Positions 18,632 to 27,746 of a stretch of 64,000 nt of DNA are shown piece after piece. The stretch comes from Levilactobacillus tongjiangensis. GTDB lineage: Bacteria; Bacillota; Bacilli; Lactobacillales; Lactobacillaceae. The notes under the pieces were generated by a model that made no database searches, was not told the DNA's origin, and saw only the letters and a program-made list of their open reading frames with translations. The DNA is taken from contig NZ_RHNY01000002.1 of the NCBI RefSeq assembly GCF_003946345.1, positions 124,001-188,000 of the forward strand, written 5' to 3'. Every line of letters begins with the position of its first letter. The stretch's first letter is position 1. The position numbers and the translations under genes are program-made.

Positions 18632-19978
18632 TTAAAGTCGTGCGTTTAATTCCTTACCCAACTTTTCAAAGCCTGGCTTGCCCAGCAAAGCGAACATGTT
18701 CGTCTTGTAAGCTTCCACTCCTGGTTGATTGAATGGGTTGATACCATTCAAGTAGCCAGAGATACCAACAGCCACTTCGAAGAAGTAGATCAGGTAACCC
18801 AGTGTGTATGGCGTTTGGTCTGGAATATGAACACCCATGTTTGGTACGCCACCATCAGTATGTGCCAGAACAACCCCTTCATAGGCCTTCTTGTTCACAA
18901 AGCTCATTGGCTTCCCTTGCAAGTACTTCAAACCATCCAAATCATCGTCGGCACTTGGTACATCGACGTCGTTTTGTGGTTGGTCTACGGTAATCACCGT
19001 TTCCATCAAGTTCCGGCGACCCTCTTGGATGTATTGACCCAAGGAGTGTAAGTCGGTACTGAAGTTTGCGGATGATGGGTAGATACCCTTTTGGTCTTTC
19101 CCTTCGGATTCACCCATCAATTGCTTCCACCATTCTGCGAAGTATTGCAGACGTGGTTCGTAGTTTTCAAGCAATTCAGTGGTGTACCCCTTCCGGTATA
19201 AGATATTCCGTAAGGCTGCGTATTGGTAAGCTTCATTCTTAGTCAAATCAGGGTTGGTGTATGCATCTTGTGCATCAGCGGCCCCCTTCATCAAGTCATC
19301 AATGTTGGTACCAGATGCAGCGATTGGCAACAAGCCAACGGCGGTCAGAACGGAGTAACGACCACCAACGCCGTCAGGAATAACAAAGGTTTCATAACCG
19401 GCAGCGTCTGCTTCAGTCTTCAAAGCGCCGCGTTTTTTGTCAGTTGTGGCGTAGATACGGGACTTGGCCCCATCTTCACCATATTTTTTAATTAATTTAT
19501 CCTTGAAGATCCGGAATGCAATTGAAGGTTCAGTCGTTGTCCCGGACTTTGAGATTACGTTAACGGAGAAGTCACGATCACCAATCAAGTTGATCAGGTC
19601 GTGCACGTAGTCAGGGCTGATGGAGTTACCAGCGAAGAACACTTGTGGACCTTGACGCTTCTCAGCAGGTAAGTAGTTAAAGAATGTGTCGTGTAAGAAA
19701 TCGACAGCCATCTTGGCACCTAAGTAGGAGCCCCCAATACCAATAACCACTAAGACTTCAGAATCAGATTGAATTTTCTTTGCAGCAGCTTTAATGCGGG
19801 CAAATTCTTCTTTATCGTATTCTTTTGGCAATGCCAACCAATCACGGAAATCACTCCCCGCACCGGTTCCCTGACGTAACTCAGCGTCAGCGGCGTTGAC
19901 CAGCGCCTGCATTTCCCCTAGTTCATTGTCATGAATAAACGGATCAAGTTTGGAACGATCAAAGGCGATATGTGCCAT
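18632..19978 (-). CDS. pgi: Glucose-6-phosphate isomerase
   Basis: The 448-residue length is typical of Gram-positive Pgi. Signature regions are [28 protein letters not shown] (phosphate binding) and [14 protein letters not shown] (PGI signature). It interconverts glucose-6-phosphate and fructose-6-phosphate in the cytosol, feeding glycolysis and, through fructose-6-phosphate, GlmS. GTGAGG precedes the ATG. The promoter (TTTACG-N17-TATAAT) has a NagR/DasR-like palindrome against its -35 box, suggesting coordination with nagB and glmS in this window. Monocistronic, with its own terminator. Confidence 0.97.
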   Translation of the reverse strand: MAHIAFDRSKLDPFIHDNELGEMQALVNAADAELRQGTGAGSDFRDWLALPKEYDKEEFARIKAAAKKIQSDSEVLVVIGIGGSYLGAKMAVDFLHDTFFNYLPAEKRQGPQVFFAGNSISPDYVHDLINLIGDRDFSVNVISKSGTTTEPSIAFRIFKDKLIKKYGEDGAKSRIYATTDKKRGALKTEADAAGYETFVIPDGVGGRYSVLTAVGLLPIAASGTNIDDLMKGAADAQDAYTNPDLTKNEAYQYAALRNILYRKGYTTELLENYEPRLQYFAEWWKQLMGESEGKDQKGIYPSSANFSTDLHSLGQYIQEGRRNLMETVITVDQPQNDVDVPSADDDLDGLKYLQGKPMSFVNKKAYEGVVLAHTDGGVPNMGVHIPDQTPYTLGYLIYFFEVAVGISGYLNGINPFNQPGVEAYKTNMFALLGKPGFEKLGKELNARL

Positions 19979-20015
19979 ATTCAGATAACCTCACTTTTAT
20001 TGATTTGACTGCCTT

Positions 20016-20056
20016 ATTATACCGCAAACTTAGCCAGTCGTAAATGGTCTAGTCCA
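20016..20056 (-). promoter_or_regulatory. pgi promoter with NagR/DasR-like operator
   Basis: On the minus strand TTTACG (20039-20044), a 17-nt spacer and TATAAT (20016-20021). Directly upstream of the -35 is TGGTCTAGTCCA (20045-20056), close to the TGGTCTAGACCA palindrome bound by GntR/HutC-family regulators NagR/DasR. Confidence 0.6.
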
Positions 20057-20230
20057 AAATTAACTGAAAGTTTTTTAGGCGCTTTCAAATCACTTAAAGT
20101 GGGATTGTGCTGCTGTCATCAGCAAGCCAGGAGCCGACACATTTAGTCTTTACTAAAATCTTACTTACTAAAGGTTGAAAGTTCAAAAACTGTTACCAAG
20201 TCAAGAATAGCAAGGCGTTACAGACTTAAA

Positions 20231-20765
20231 CTTAGTCTCAGCCGGCCACCTGCGGCTGTCAGAGATTCCGCCTGCTGTGGGGAACACCTACGGCCTGAAA
20301 GGCGGTCCTTCGGCTCGGTTTGAAGCCTGGAAAACCACCAGTCTTCAAACACGTCCCACGCTGTAAGCCGAAAATCGGCTAACACCGTCGTCACAGCTGG
20401 CTCCATCTCTGACCACCTCCAGTTAAACGGGTTCTTGGAAACTAAGCTAGTTTAAATGCCTGAGTAACAGCACTTACGCAATATTATTGGTGTTCCACTA
20501 GGCAGCCGAGAGTGAGCCAAATTTGGACTCAGCCGTGGGATTTTCAAGTGATTTTCTTGAAAATGGCGACTTGAAGACGGGTTTTGCGGCTTCAAGCGAG
20601 GGGCAAGACCGCTTTTTGGCTTGTCCCGTCCTCCCCACCGCGTTCCGGTCCAAATTTGGCGAACGGTAAGGCGGCAATTTTCCACTAAATCTGACTAAAC
20701 CCTAATATCCAATCCTTGTTATATCAAACATAGAAGGTGTTTCAGTACCTTCAACCTTTACTTAT
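20231..20765 (-). repeat. Structured intergenic repeat, copy B (full, two head-to-head modules)
   Basis: Nearly collinear with copy C. The minus-strand module (20517-20659) has outer arms CCAAATTTGGACC and AGTCCAAATTTGG, a GTGGG/CCCAC inner stem, a core hairpin GGGACAAG/CTTGCCCC (one A-C mismatch) with loop CCAAAAAGCGGT, and a TTTTCAAG/CTTGAAAA side hairpin. The plus-strand module (about 20240-20400) carries related words GCGGTCCTTCGGCTCGGTTT and GAAGCC. Short frames inside both copies (for example one starting MEPAV) lack start signals and are probably by-products. Confidence 0.8.
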
Positions 20766-20802
20766 AAAAAAAGGCCCGGACCATCGTCCAGACCCACCTT
20801 TA
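20766..20802 (-). terminator. Terminator of the sugar transporter gene
   Basis: On the minus strand GGTC-GGAC / GTCC-GGCC arms (AAGGTGGGTCTGGAC with GTCCGGGCCTT) around GATG, followed by TTTTTT. Confidence 0.8.
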
Positions 20803-20814
20803 TTAAGAATCAAA

Positions 20815-21681
20815 TTAGTGTTTCATCAAGCCCAGGGTCACCCCACCAACAACCACTAATAGTGAGCCGATGGTGATATAAACCATTTCACGACTAGTCT
20901 TCTTTTCACCCAGTAACCAGATACTCCCAAACGTAGAGATAACGATCCCACATTGTGCTAAGGAGTAGCTAATTGCCAAGCCGACTGTTGGAATGGACAT
21001 GAACATGAAGAAGTTCCCAATGCCCCAGACCAACCCAGTCATGACGTTCTTAGCAGTAGCCTTATGCCAAACCTTCTGCCGGGAGAACATCACGAAAATC
21101 AAGGCTCCCAGAATCATCCCTAAGGACTGTGGGAATAGGACCGTCTTAGAATCCAGACCTGAAGCAGTTACGATAACCGTGTAGAGCACATAACCAATTG
21201 TTGAAATCGCAATGGCGAGGCTTCCTTTACCAGCTTCAACTGGTTGACTGGCGCCGGCCGTTGCCCGCTTATCACGCAACGACGTCATCGCTGCCCCAAC
21301 AATCAAGACAATCACGGCAATAGTTCCCATGGTGACCATCTTAGTAGTCTTCCATTCATGGAACAACAGCACCCCAGCCAACGCGGTCCCAACTAACTGA
21401 AGACCAGTTGAAATTGGCACGGTTCGTGAGATACCGATAAACTTCATCGATTGAAATTGTTCAAACTGACCAACTGACCAGCAGAGTCCTGATGCAACCC
21501 CAACCAGCATGGACATTCCTGTAATTGGTTTATGAAAATAAACCAATGCAAACAGTCCGAATAATACGGCTCCAGCGGTCATTCCCAACGTTTGTTGGTA
21601 GGAAGTTCCACCCAAACGTCCACTAATTAAACCAATGCTCCCCCAACAAACTGTGGGGATTAAAGCTAATAATATACCCAT
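20815..21681 (-). CDS. GRP-family sugar uptake protein (GlcU-like)
   Basis: The 288-residue protein has ten predicted helices in two similar halves, the drug/metabolite-transporter fold. It starts MGILLALIPTVCWGSIGLIS and has GQFEQFQSMKFIGISRTVPI, both typical of the glucose/ribose porter family (GlcU, RbsU). It should take up glucose or another sugar with proton symport; the exact sugar is not determined. GAGG lies 10 nt before the ATG. A cre-like box 45 nt upstream suggests CcpA control, fitting a sugar transporter. Confidence 0.88.
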   Translation of the reverse strand: MGILLALIPTVCWGSIGLISGRLGGTSYQQTLGMTAGAVLFGLFALVYFHKPITGMSMLVGVASGLCWSVGQFEQFQSMKFIGISRTVPISTGLQLVGTALAGVLLFHEWKTTKMVTMGTIAVIVLIVGAAMTSLRDKRATAGASQPVEAGKGSLAIAISTIGYVLYTVIVTASGLDSKTVLFPQSLGMILGALIFVMFSRQKVWHKATAKNVMTGLVWGIGNFFMFMSIPTVGLAISYSLAQCGIVISTFGSIWLLGEKKTSREMVYITIGSLLVVVGGVTLGLMKH

Positions 21682-21724
21682 CTTGCAAGCCTCAACTCTC
21701 TCGTTTCATTCTGTAGACTATTTT

Positions 21725-21739
21725 CTGTAAGCGCTTTTT
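21725..21739 (-). promoter_or_regulatory. cre-like box upstream of the sugar transporter
   Basis: CTGTAAGCGCTTTTT matches the CcpA consensus WTGNAANCGNWNNCW except at the first W and the conserved C near the 3' end. On the minus strand TTTACT-N17-TACACT lies just upstream as a candidate promoter. Confidence 0.5.
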
Positions 21740-21794
21740 GATTTGCAATAGTCAGTGTAATAGTTTCCGATTTAAAAGTAAACAAATTTTATTC

Positions 21795-21839
21795 AAAAAA
21801 AGGCCGAACGGCAAGTGGTCTATCTTACCATTCGGTCTT
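21795..21839 (-). terminator. Terminator of the methyltransferase gene
   Basis: GGCCGAACGGCAAG and CTTACCATTCGGTC pair (several G-U pairs); on the minus strand the stem is followed by TTTTTTT. Confidence 0.75.
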
Positions 21840-21876
21840 CATATTGATAGTTTTCATGAATTTTCATGAATTTTCA

Positions 21877-23025
21877 TTAATCAACTAATAACAATAAACC
21901 CTTAATCGATTCACTATGACGGTCCGCAACGTTGGTCAAAAAATCATCCGGTGAAATAAATTCTTTGGAAACACTTACATGACCGGTATAATTTTGAATC
22001 GCATCGTTAATCGTTAACTTCAGTCGCTTCATAGAATACGTTGGTGCGGTCGTCGTCACTAGGACGTTCGTCCCACTCTGCGCAAGCTGCAACGCCTGTT
22101 CTACCAATGACTGAAGATCTTGTTCCAAGGTGAACGCCCGCTTCTTGCCCCGAATAAAGGCCGGCGGATTAATCACAATGGTATCAAAGGTCAACTCATG
22201 CTTAATCGCATAGTCAAGATAATTTTCAACGTCCATCGTCCGCATCTCAACCGCTGCTTGGTCCAAGTTGTTCGCTGCCAACTGCGCCTGAACAGTCGTC
22301 GTTGCCCGGTTCGTTGGATCAACGGTAACGGCTTCAACGGCTCCACCTAGCATCGCAGCTGAGACAGCCCCCGTTTCAGCACTGAACAGGTTCAAGATTC
22401 GCTTCTGTTGACTGGTTTGCTTGAGCCAATCACGAACGTCACGGAATTCCAAGGCCAACTGTTGCCGCGTTGACTTCAGATCAACGGGGAAGGACATGTC
22501 ATTCTCCATCACATTCATGGGTTGATCAACGGGCTTGCCACTGATAATTTGCGTCTTATCTTGGCCAGGAGCAGCGGCTAAAACCACATGCTCCTTCCCC
22601 ATTGCACGTTCAAATCCGGCGTAGATCAGTCGTGATTGCTGCTTCAAAGCGTTGTTTTGCCAACGGAAGACATATTGCCCGTTGAAAACATCGATGACCA
22701 AGCCACCCAAGTTATCACCGGTCCCATTGAAGAAGCGGTACGCTGCGGTGTTCGCAAATGCCGCCCGCTTGGCAGCGGCCGCCCTAAACTTACTAGCAAA
22801 GAAACGTTCGTCGATCGGTTCATTTTCCCGTAAGCTCAGGACGTACCCAATACCTCGGTGTTGTTTAGCGAAGTAAGCCATCGCAACGAAATGTTCGTGG
22901 TTTTCCAATTGGACCCACGCGCCATCTTCAAAGTCGCGACGATTTTCTAAATCAGTGATAGATACGATGGGATAGCCGTCCTCAAACTTGCGGACGGACT
23001 TCCCAGTAATTTGTACTCGTTTCAA
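21877..23025 (-). CDS. Class I SAM-dependent rRNA methyltransferase (RlmI/YwbD-like)
   Basis: About 382 residues. The N-terminal PUA domain begins VQITGKSVRKFEDGYPIVS and includes ENHEHFVAMAYFAKQHRGIG. It is followed by a Rossmann methyltransferase with motif I LNLFSAETGAVSAAM and catalytic-loop region IVINPPAFIRGKK (NPPAF). RlmI methylates cytosine in 23S rRNA; the exact target here is inferred only at family level. The start is TTG with AAGGAGG 6 nt ahead; the ATG nine codons earlier would put that site inside the gene. Single gene. Confidence 0.88.
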   Translation of the reverse strand: MKRVQITGKSVRKFEDGYPIVSITDLENRRDFEDGAWVQLENHEHFVAMAYFAKQHRGIGYVLSLRENEPIDERFFASKFRAAAAKRAAFANTAAYRFFNGTGDNLGGLVIDVFNGQYVFRWQNNALKQQSRLIYAGFERAMGKEHVVLAAAPGQDKTQIISGKPVDQPMNVMENDMSFPVDLKSTRQQLALEFRDVRDWLKQTSQQKRILNLFSAETGAVSAAMLGGAVEAVTVDPTNRATTTVQAQLAANNLDQAAVEMRTMDVENYLDYAIKHELTFDTIVINPPAFIRGKKRAFTLEQDLQSLVEQALQLAQSGTNVLVTTTAPTYSMKRLKLTINDAIQNYTGHVSVSKEFISPDDFLTNVADRHSESIKGLLLLVD

Positions 23026-23123
23026 AAGTTTCCTCCTTAATGGTCTCCTCATTGTAACATGGCTGGTCGTGAAACACAGCCGTTAGTTTTCAGCGACAAG
23101 TAGCGGTAACCATCTGCCTAGTT

Positions 23124-24596
23124 TTAGCTTTCATCAGTTCGTGCACGTTCTGAGTTTGTCTGATGTTGATCTGGAAAGATCACCGTAAACGTGGTGCCAA
23201 CATTTTCTTTACTCGTCACACTGATCTTGCCGTGATGCAGTTGGACCAACTGGTGGACGATGGACAAGCCCAAACCGGATTCACCGTACTTGGTATTTTT
23301 CCGTGACGGGTCTGCCTTATAGTACCGTTCCCAGATATTTTGTAGTTGTTCCTCAGACATCCCCATCCCATCATCAGCCACTTTCACAATGGTCTCTTCG
23401 TAGCCCCGTTGCGCAGAAATGGTGACGTGTCCGTGCTGGGTGAATTGAATGGCATTTTGGGTAATGTTAAACATAATCTGTACGAACCGGTCATAATCAG
23501 CGTAAACTTCAATTTCCTTGGGAGCCTGCAACTCCAGGTAATCCCCACTGTCTTCCGCCTTTTGCTTTAGCTGTTCCACGATGTTATGCAAGGCATCCAC
23601 CGCATTGAATTCATGCAAGTTTAAAGCAATCTGGTTGGAACGAATCTTCTCGTAATCCAGATTCTCATTAACGAGCCGAATCAGACGACTGGTTTCACTT
23701 CGCATCAACGCAATACTTTCTTCTTTGCTGTCTTCCGGAATCGCGTCATACGCCATTCCCTCAAGCAAGCCATTGATGGTGGTCAGCGGGGTCCGCATTT
23801 CATGAGAAGCGTTGGCCATGAACTCTCGCCGACGCTCCTCTTGTCGTTGAATTTCCTCTTGCGAGTCTTTCAACGAATGAGCCATCCCGTTAAAGTCATT
23901 GATCAAGTCATCAATTTCATCCCGATTGCGACTGGCCATTTGCACATCATAGTTCCCCTTGGCAACCTGATTGGTTGCTTTCCGCAACCGATTGATTCGG
24001 GAGGTGTAGTACCGCGCCAAGATGTAACTGGCCACGATGGCCACCAAACAGGAAACTAGCAAGGAACGAATCAAGTTTCGATTGATCTGGTTCACGTTGG
24101 TATTGATGTCGGAGACGAACGCCCCCATGACAACTACGGCCACCAATTTGTGATTGTAAAAATAAGGTTTCATGACCTCAGTCATGGCTGGACTGACCCG
24201 TCCATTCTTATTACGCACCTGCCGATCGACCACTTTGTGAATAATCTGATTATTTTTAAGTTTCTTCCAATCAGACTTATTGATGGGTTGTTGATAAACG
24301 TTCGCCGGAAAAACAATCTTGTTCGTAGCACTATAGATGGTCGTGCTGACGGCCTGGTTTTGCAGGAGCTGCTCACTATTCTCCAACGCCGTCGTATCAA
24401 AATTAACGGTACGAGGATCCTGCGAGCTGATCCGCAACGACTGTTCAATCAAACTGTTTGAATACTTTTCCAGTGAATTCCACGTGTTACTGTACACCAT
24501 GTGCCGCGTCATTTGGGAATATGAAACCCCCATCAGGACCAAGATAATGGTGATGGCTGCAAAGAATCCTAACATTTGTTGGTACATTAACTTCAT
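23124..24596 (-). CDS. Sensor histidine kinase
   Basis: The 490-residue protein has helix 1 (about 8-28), an extracellular sensor region (30-165), helix 2 (about 172-192), a HAMP linker (RINRLRKATNQVAKGNYDVQ), a HisKA domain with NASHEMRTPLTTI (phospho-His in SHEMRTP), and an ATPase with N box (NITQNAIQF), G1 (VADDGMGM) and G2 (GESGLGLSIV). The ATG overlaps the response regulator stop by 4 nt (ATGA), so the two are translationally coupled. The signal is not deducible; the extracytoplasmic domain suggests an envelope cue. Confidence 0.93.
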   Translation of the reverse strand: MKLMYQQMLGFFAAITIILVLMGVSYSQMTRHMVYSNTWNSLEKYSNSLIEQSLRISSQDPRTVNFDTTALENSEQLLQNQAVSTTIYSATNKIVFPANVYQQPINKSDWKKLKNNQIIHKVVDRQVRNKNGRVSPAMTEVMKPYFYNHKLVAVVVMGAFVSDINTNVNQINRNLIRSLLVSCLVAIVASYILARYYTSRINRLRKATNQVAKGNYDVQMASRNRDEIDDLINDFNGMAHSLKDSQEEIQRQEERRREFMANASHEMRTPLTTINGLLEGMAYDAIPEDSKEESIALMRSETSRLIRLVNENLDYEKIRSNQIALNLHEFNAVDALHNIVEQLKQKAEDSGDYLELQAPKEIEVYADYDRFVQIMFNITQNAIQFTQHGHVTISAQRGYEETIVKVADDGMGMSEEQLQNIWERYYKADPSRKNTKYGESGLGLSIVHQLVQLHHGKISVTSKENVGTTFTVIFPDQHQTNSERARTDES

Positions 24597-25327
24597 TGTT
24601 GATCTGCTCCACTATCATCAAATTTGTAACCGACACCCCAAACGGTTTGAATAACTTGGGGGCCAACCTTTTCAATCTTTTGTCGTAATTTCTTAATGTG
24701 CGCATCAACTGTCCGCTCGTCGCCGTAGTACTCATAGTCCCAAACCAGCTGGAGCAATTGCTCTCTGGAAAAGACCTGACGCGGTTTTTGCGCCAGAGTT
24801 TTGAGTAAATCAAACTCCTTAGGGGTCAATTCCTGAATCTGATGACCATTCAGGTAAGCCTCGCGGGTCTTCGTATTGAGCTTAAAATTCTCAGTAACGA
24901 CGTCAAAGGCCTCCGTATCGTTCAGCGGTGCACTTTCCGCCGTTTTTGCCACAGCTCCTAATCCAGCCCGGCGATGAAGGGCCTTAATTCTAGCAATCAG
25001 TGTAATTGGACTAAAGGGCTTCGTGACATAATCATCAGCCCCCATCTCCAACCCCAACACTTGGTCGCTCTCGGAATCTCGAGCAGTGAGCATGATGATC
25101 GGCACTGTCGGCGATAACTTACGAATCTCCGCACTGACTTGCATCCCATCCATACCGGGCAAGTTCAGATCCAAAGTGACCATATCCCAGTCGTTGGGAG
25201 CGGCCGCAAACATTTCAACCGCTTCATTGCCATCATAGGCAAATTGGGCGTCCCACTGCTCCTTCTTAAAAAACATTGACATCATTTGTGATACTGAGTG
25301 GTTGTCTTCAATCATTAATAACTTCAT
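24593..25327 (-). CDS. OmpR-family response regulator
   Basis: The 244-residue protein has a receiver domain beginning MKLLMIEDNHSVSQMM (acidic pocket E/D), phosphoacceptor Asp in VTLDLNLPGMDG, conserved Thr in MLTARDS and Lys in YVTKPFSP. A winged-helix DNA-binding domain follows (LTPKEFDLLKTLAQ; DERTVDAHIKKLRQKIE). It should act as a transcription factor phosphorylated by the kinase encoded next. GGAGG stands 5 nt ahead of the ATG; the 28 codons open upstream are not credible. Target genes are not evident. Confidence 0.93.
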   Translation of the reverse strand: MKLLMIEDNHSVSQMMSMFFKKEQWDAQFAYDGNEAVEMFAAAPNDWDMVTLDLNLPGMDGMQVSAEIRKLSPTVPIIMLTARDSESDQVLGLEMGADDYVTKPFSPITLIARIKALHRRAGLGAVAKTAESAPLNDTEAFDVVTENFKLNTKTREAYLNGHQIQELTPKEFDLLKTLAQKPRQVFSREQLLQLVWDYEYYGDERTVDAHIKKLRQKIEKVGPQVIQTVWGVGYKFDDSGADQQ

Positions 25328-25602
25328 TGCATCCTCCAAAGATTCTCGTGTCATGTCATCGGAGCCGGCAAAAGTTCGTGAACATGGGTACTCTGAAACT
25401 AACAGGCTCATCGGAAATAGTCATGATGGAACCATGAAGTTTCTGTAACTTTTGACCGGTTACTTGGTTTAATGGCTATGAGGCTTTCTCAACTACCTAT
25501 TATACTATACTGCTCAAGGCATTAATGCCTTAATTTAAGCCCGAATAAGCGAAATTCTTTGCAGGGCGTGGCAGGTATGGTAAACTTAATTAGTATCGTC
25601 AT

Positions 25603-25970
25603 GGGGCCGTTCTGGATTCGACTGGTATAGGTTGAACCTTGACTGCGCGTCGTAGCGGCATCTACGTTAAAAGGTCCAGTTTATTATAACTGCAAAAAAT
25701 AATAACAATTCTTACGCTTTAGCTGCTTAATAGGCGCTTAACGTAGATCCTCCTAGGCTTGCCCGCGGTCTAGATCTGGGTCCTAAATTTAACGGGCTTA
25801 CGCTAACGGCTCCCACCTGAAGTACGTTAGAAGAGATGAATCAGGTTAGCTGAGTATGTGGGCCCTGACAGGCGGCAAGTTATTCAGTGAAACTATAAGT
25901 AGTCTGCCTATGCGTGTAGACGTTAAGGTGGCAATATGCTAGGACGCGGGTTCGATCCCCGCCGGCTCCA
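25603..25970 (+). ncRNA. ssrA: tmRNA (ssrA)
   Basis: The 5' end GGGGCCGTTCTGGATTCGAC and the 3' end GGTTCGATCCCCGCCGGCTC plus A form the tRNA-like domain (acceptor GGGGCCG/CGGCTCC, unencoded CCA). The internal tag frame (25692-25727) reads AKNNNNSYALAA then TAA, a tag known from lactobacilli, with the proteolysis-directing ALAA end. It rescues stalled ribosomes with SmpB. It lies on the opposite strand to its neighbours and has its own terminator. Confidence 0.98.
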
Positions 25971-26003
25971 TCTAAACGCCAGAAATGACTTAACCTATGA
26001 CGA

Positions 26004-26038
26004 GAAAAACCACGTTCCCTCGGGAGCGTGGCTTTTTT
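26004..26038 (+). terminator. Terminator of tmRNA
   Basis: AAAAACCACGTTCC pairs with GGAGCGTGGCTTTTTT around a CTCG tetraloop-like turn. Confidence 0.9.
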
Positions 26039-26202
26039 GTGCTCTGTGACTGAAAAATCCCTGATTTAGCACGGTTTGTTCACCCAAAAATAGCTAATTA
26101 ACATCTAAACTTAAAATCTTTTCTTCCATTAAATATGTGATTCACTGAACGATGGAACGTTATCATTCATCAGACCTCTCCTTCATGATCATTCACAACT
26201 TC

Positions 26203-27567
26203 CTAGCCTTCACCAAATGCCCGAATGAATCTAGCGGTGTATTCCCCCGCCTGTAAGTAATCAGCCACTCGGATGTTTTCATTTGGCGCGTGGGCCCCAG
26301 AACCTGACCAGGTGGATCCGAACGCCACGATTGGTGTCTGAATTGCCTCATCAAATGGTGCTTGCGGCCCAGTTCCGGCAGAGTTTGGAACTAATTTCAC
26401 AGAATTACCATAAACTTCATGAGCAGTTGCCACCGCTGTCTGGACCAGTTCATCCGTTAAGTCAGAGCGAAATGGTTTCTCACCCAGTAAGTAGTTAACC
26501 TTGACATCGGAAAAACCGTTGACCGTCAACTGCTGTTGAATCAATTCTGCTAGCTTATGTGGATCCTGATTTGGTACTAGTCGACAGTCTAGCTTAGCCT
26601 TCGCAAACTTAGGCAAAACGGTCTTAACCCCATCGCCCTCGTAGCCGCTGGTCAACCCATTAATGGTCATGGTCGTTGCGTTGATCAGTGCTGTGGTTGG
26701 TTCATCGATCACTAATGGTGCTGTCAGCCCGAATGTCTTCCGAGTTTGCTCTTCGTTAAAGTTCATCTCATCCACAGCAGTCTGCTCAACCGGTGTCAGT
26801 GACCGAACATCATCGTAGAAACCATCTACTAAGACTTCATTCTTCGGACCACGTAAGGAAGCTAACGCTCGGGTCAACCGCCAAGCAGCGTTGTCAGCGT
26901 AGGCTGCCAGTGAAGAATGTAAATCCACCGCTGCCGTCTGAACGGTAAGTTCAAAACTCATGATACCCTTCACGCCACAGGTGATGGCAAAATTCTCGTC
27001 GGCATCCTTACCACCAGTTTCCCAGACGAGGCCATCAGCAGCCAAGTCAGCAGCGTGTTTGACGGTCATCTGAGGAATATGACGACTACCGATCTCTTCT
27101 TCCCCCTCAACGACAAACTTGAGGTTGCATGGTAACCCACCGCTACGTTGCAAAGCTTTCACGGCAGACAAGCGTAGCATGAGTTCACCTTTATCATCCG
27201 AAACGCCGCGGGCAATGTACTTTCCAGCCACTTCGGTTAATTTGAAAGGTTCGGTTTGCCACTCATCCAACGGTTCTGGCGGCTGAACGTCATAATGGTT
27301 ATAGAAGAGTAACGTCTTGTCAGCGTTCCCCCGTGGCCCTGCTGGTAGCGTGGCAAAAACAAACGGATTACTGCCAGGTACATCCCGCCACACCGAGACT
27401 TCGGCACCCAACTCCTGAAACGCTGACTCTAGAAAGGTAACGGTCTCCTCAATACCTTTATTTTGTGCGGATACCGTTTCAATCTTTAGATAATCCGCTA
27501 AACGTTGATGATCCTCTTCTAAAGCCGCTGTCACGGCCGTTTTCAATTTGTCCGTACTTTCTGACAT
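26203..27567 (-). CDS. M20-family dipeptidase/deacylase
   Basis: The 454-residue protein has metal-binding motifs in order: LLFYNHYDVQPP (His and Asp), the ARGVSDDKGELML region (bridging Asp), VEGEEEIGS (catalytic Glu and metal Glu), and a C-terminal SGAHAPNENI (His). This is the layout of M20/M28 dimetal peptidases such as cytosolic dipeptidases and DapE-like enzymes; the length fits the dipeptidase group. It probably completes peptide breakdown in the cytosol. The start follows AAGGAG by 8 nt; a GTG three codons earlier is too close to it. A 125-nt leader with a terminator hairpin precedes it, suggesting attenuation. Confidence 0.88.
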   Translation of the reverse strand: MSESTDKLKTAVTAALEEDHQRLADYLKIETVSAQNKGIEETVTFLESAFQELGAEVSVWRDVPGSNPFVFATLPAGPRGNADKTLLFYNHYDVQPPEPLDEWQTEPFKLTEVAGKYIARGVSDDKGELMLRLSAVKALQRSGGLPCNLKFVVEGEEEIGSRHIPQMTVKHAADLAADGLVWETGGKDADENFAITCGVKGIMSFELTVQTAAVDLHSSLAAYADNAAWRLTRALASLRGPKNEVLVDGFYDDVRSLTPVEQTAVDEMNFNEEQTRKTFGLTAPLVIDEPTTALINATTMTINGLTSGYEGDGVKTVLPKFAKAKLDCRLVPNQDPHKLAELIQQQLTVNGFSDVKVNYLLGEKPFRSDLTDELVQTAVATAHEVYGNSVKLVPNSAGTGPQAPFDEAIQTPIVAFGSTWSGSGAHAPNENIRVADYLQAGEYTARFIRAFGEG

Positions 27568-27589
27568 ACGCCACACTCCTTTTTACGTC

Positions 27590-27728
27590 AAAAGCACCCT
27601 CAGTCAAATTTCCCGACTGAAGGCGCCATTGCGGTTACCCACCGTTTATCCAGGAAATATCCTGACATAAACCTATTCTTGAAAACTAACTTGTCATTTA
27701 CATTAATCTTTGATGAGTAAAAAGTCAA
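27590..27728 (-). promoter_or_regulatory. Promoter and attenuator-like leader of the M20 dipeptidase gene
   Basis: On the minus strand TTGACT (27723-27728), a 17-nt spacer and TAATGT (27700-27705). The leader then folds GTTTAT...CAGGA / TCCTG...ATAAAC, has GGTGGGTAACCGC (reminiscent of, but not equal to, the T-box word GGGTGGNACCGCG), and ends in a terminator hairpin (GCGCCTTCAGTC / GACTGAGGGTGC, TTTT) about 12 nt before the Shine-Dalgarno. The hairpin may also end readthrough from the anti-sigma gene. Confidence 0.45.
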
Positions 27729-27746
27729 GGAATTCTCATTGAATAC

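Noticed and set aside
20062-20085. cre-like sequence GAAAGCGCC upstream of pgi
   Set aside because: At least two consensus positions fail, so the match is too weak.
20218-20685. Short frames (60-77 codons) conserved between repeat copies B and C, which could be read as two small genes
   Set aside because: Conservation follows the nucleotide repeat and its hairpins; no ribosome sites were seen, and copy A and D do not keep the frames.
21841-21876. Tandem TTTTCATGAA units between a terminator and a stop codon
   Set aside because: Only about two and a half short AT-rich units; probably simple-sequence noise.
23124-25327. Search for a CRISPR array, insertion sequence or phage genes in this and all other regions
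   Set aside because: No spacer-like periodic repeats, transposase, integrase or structural phage gene was seen anywhere in the window.
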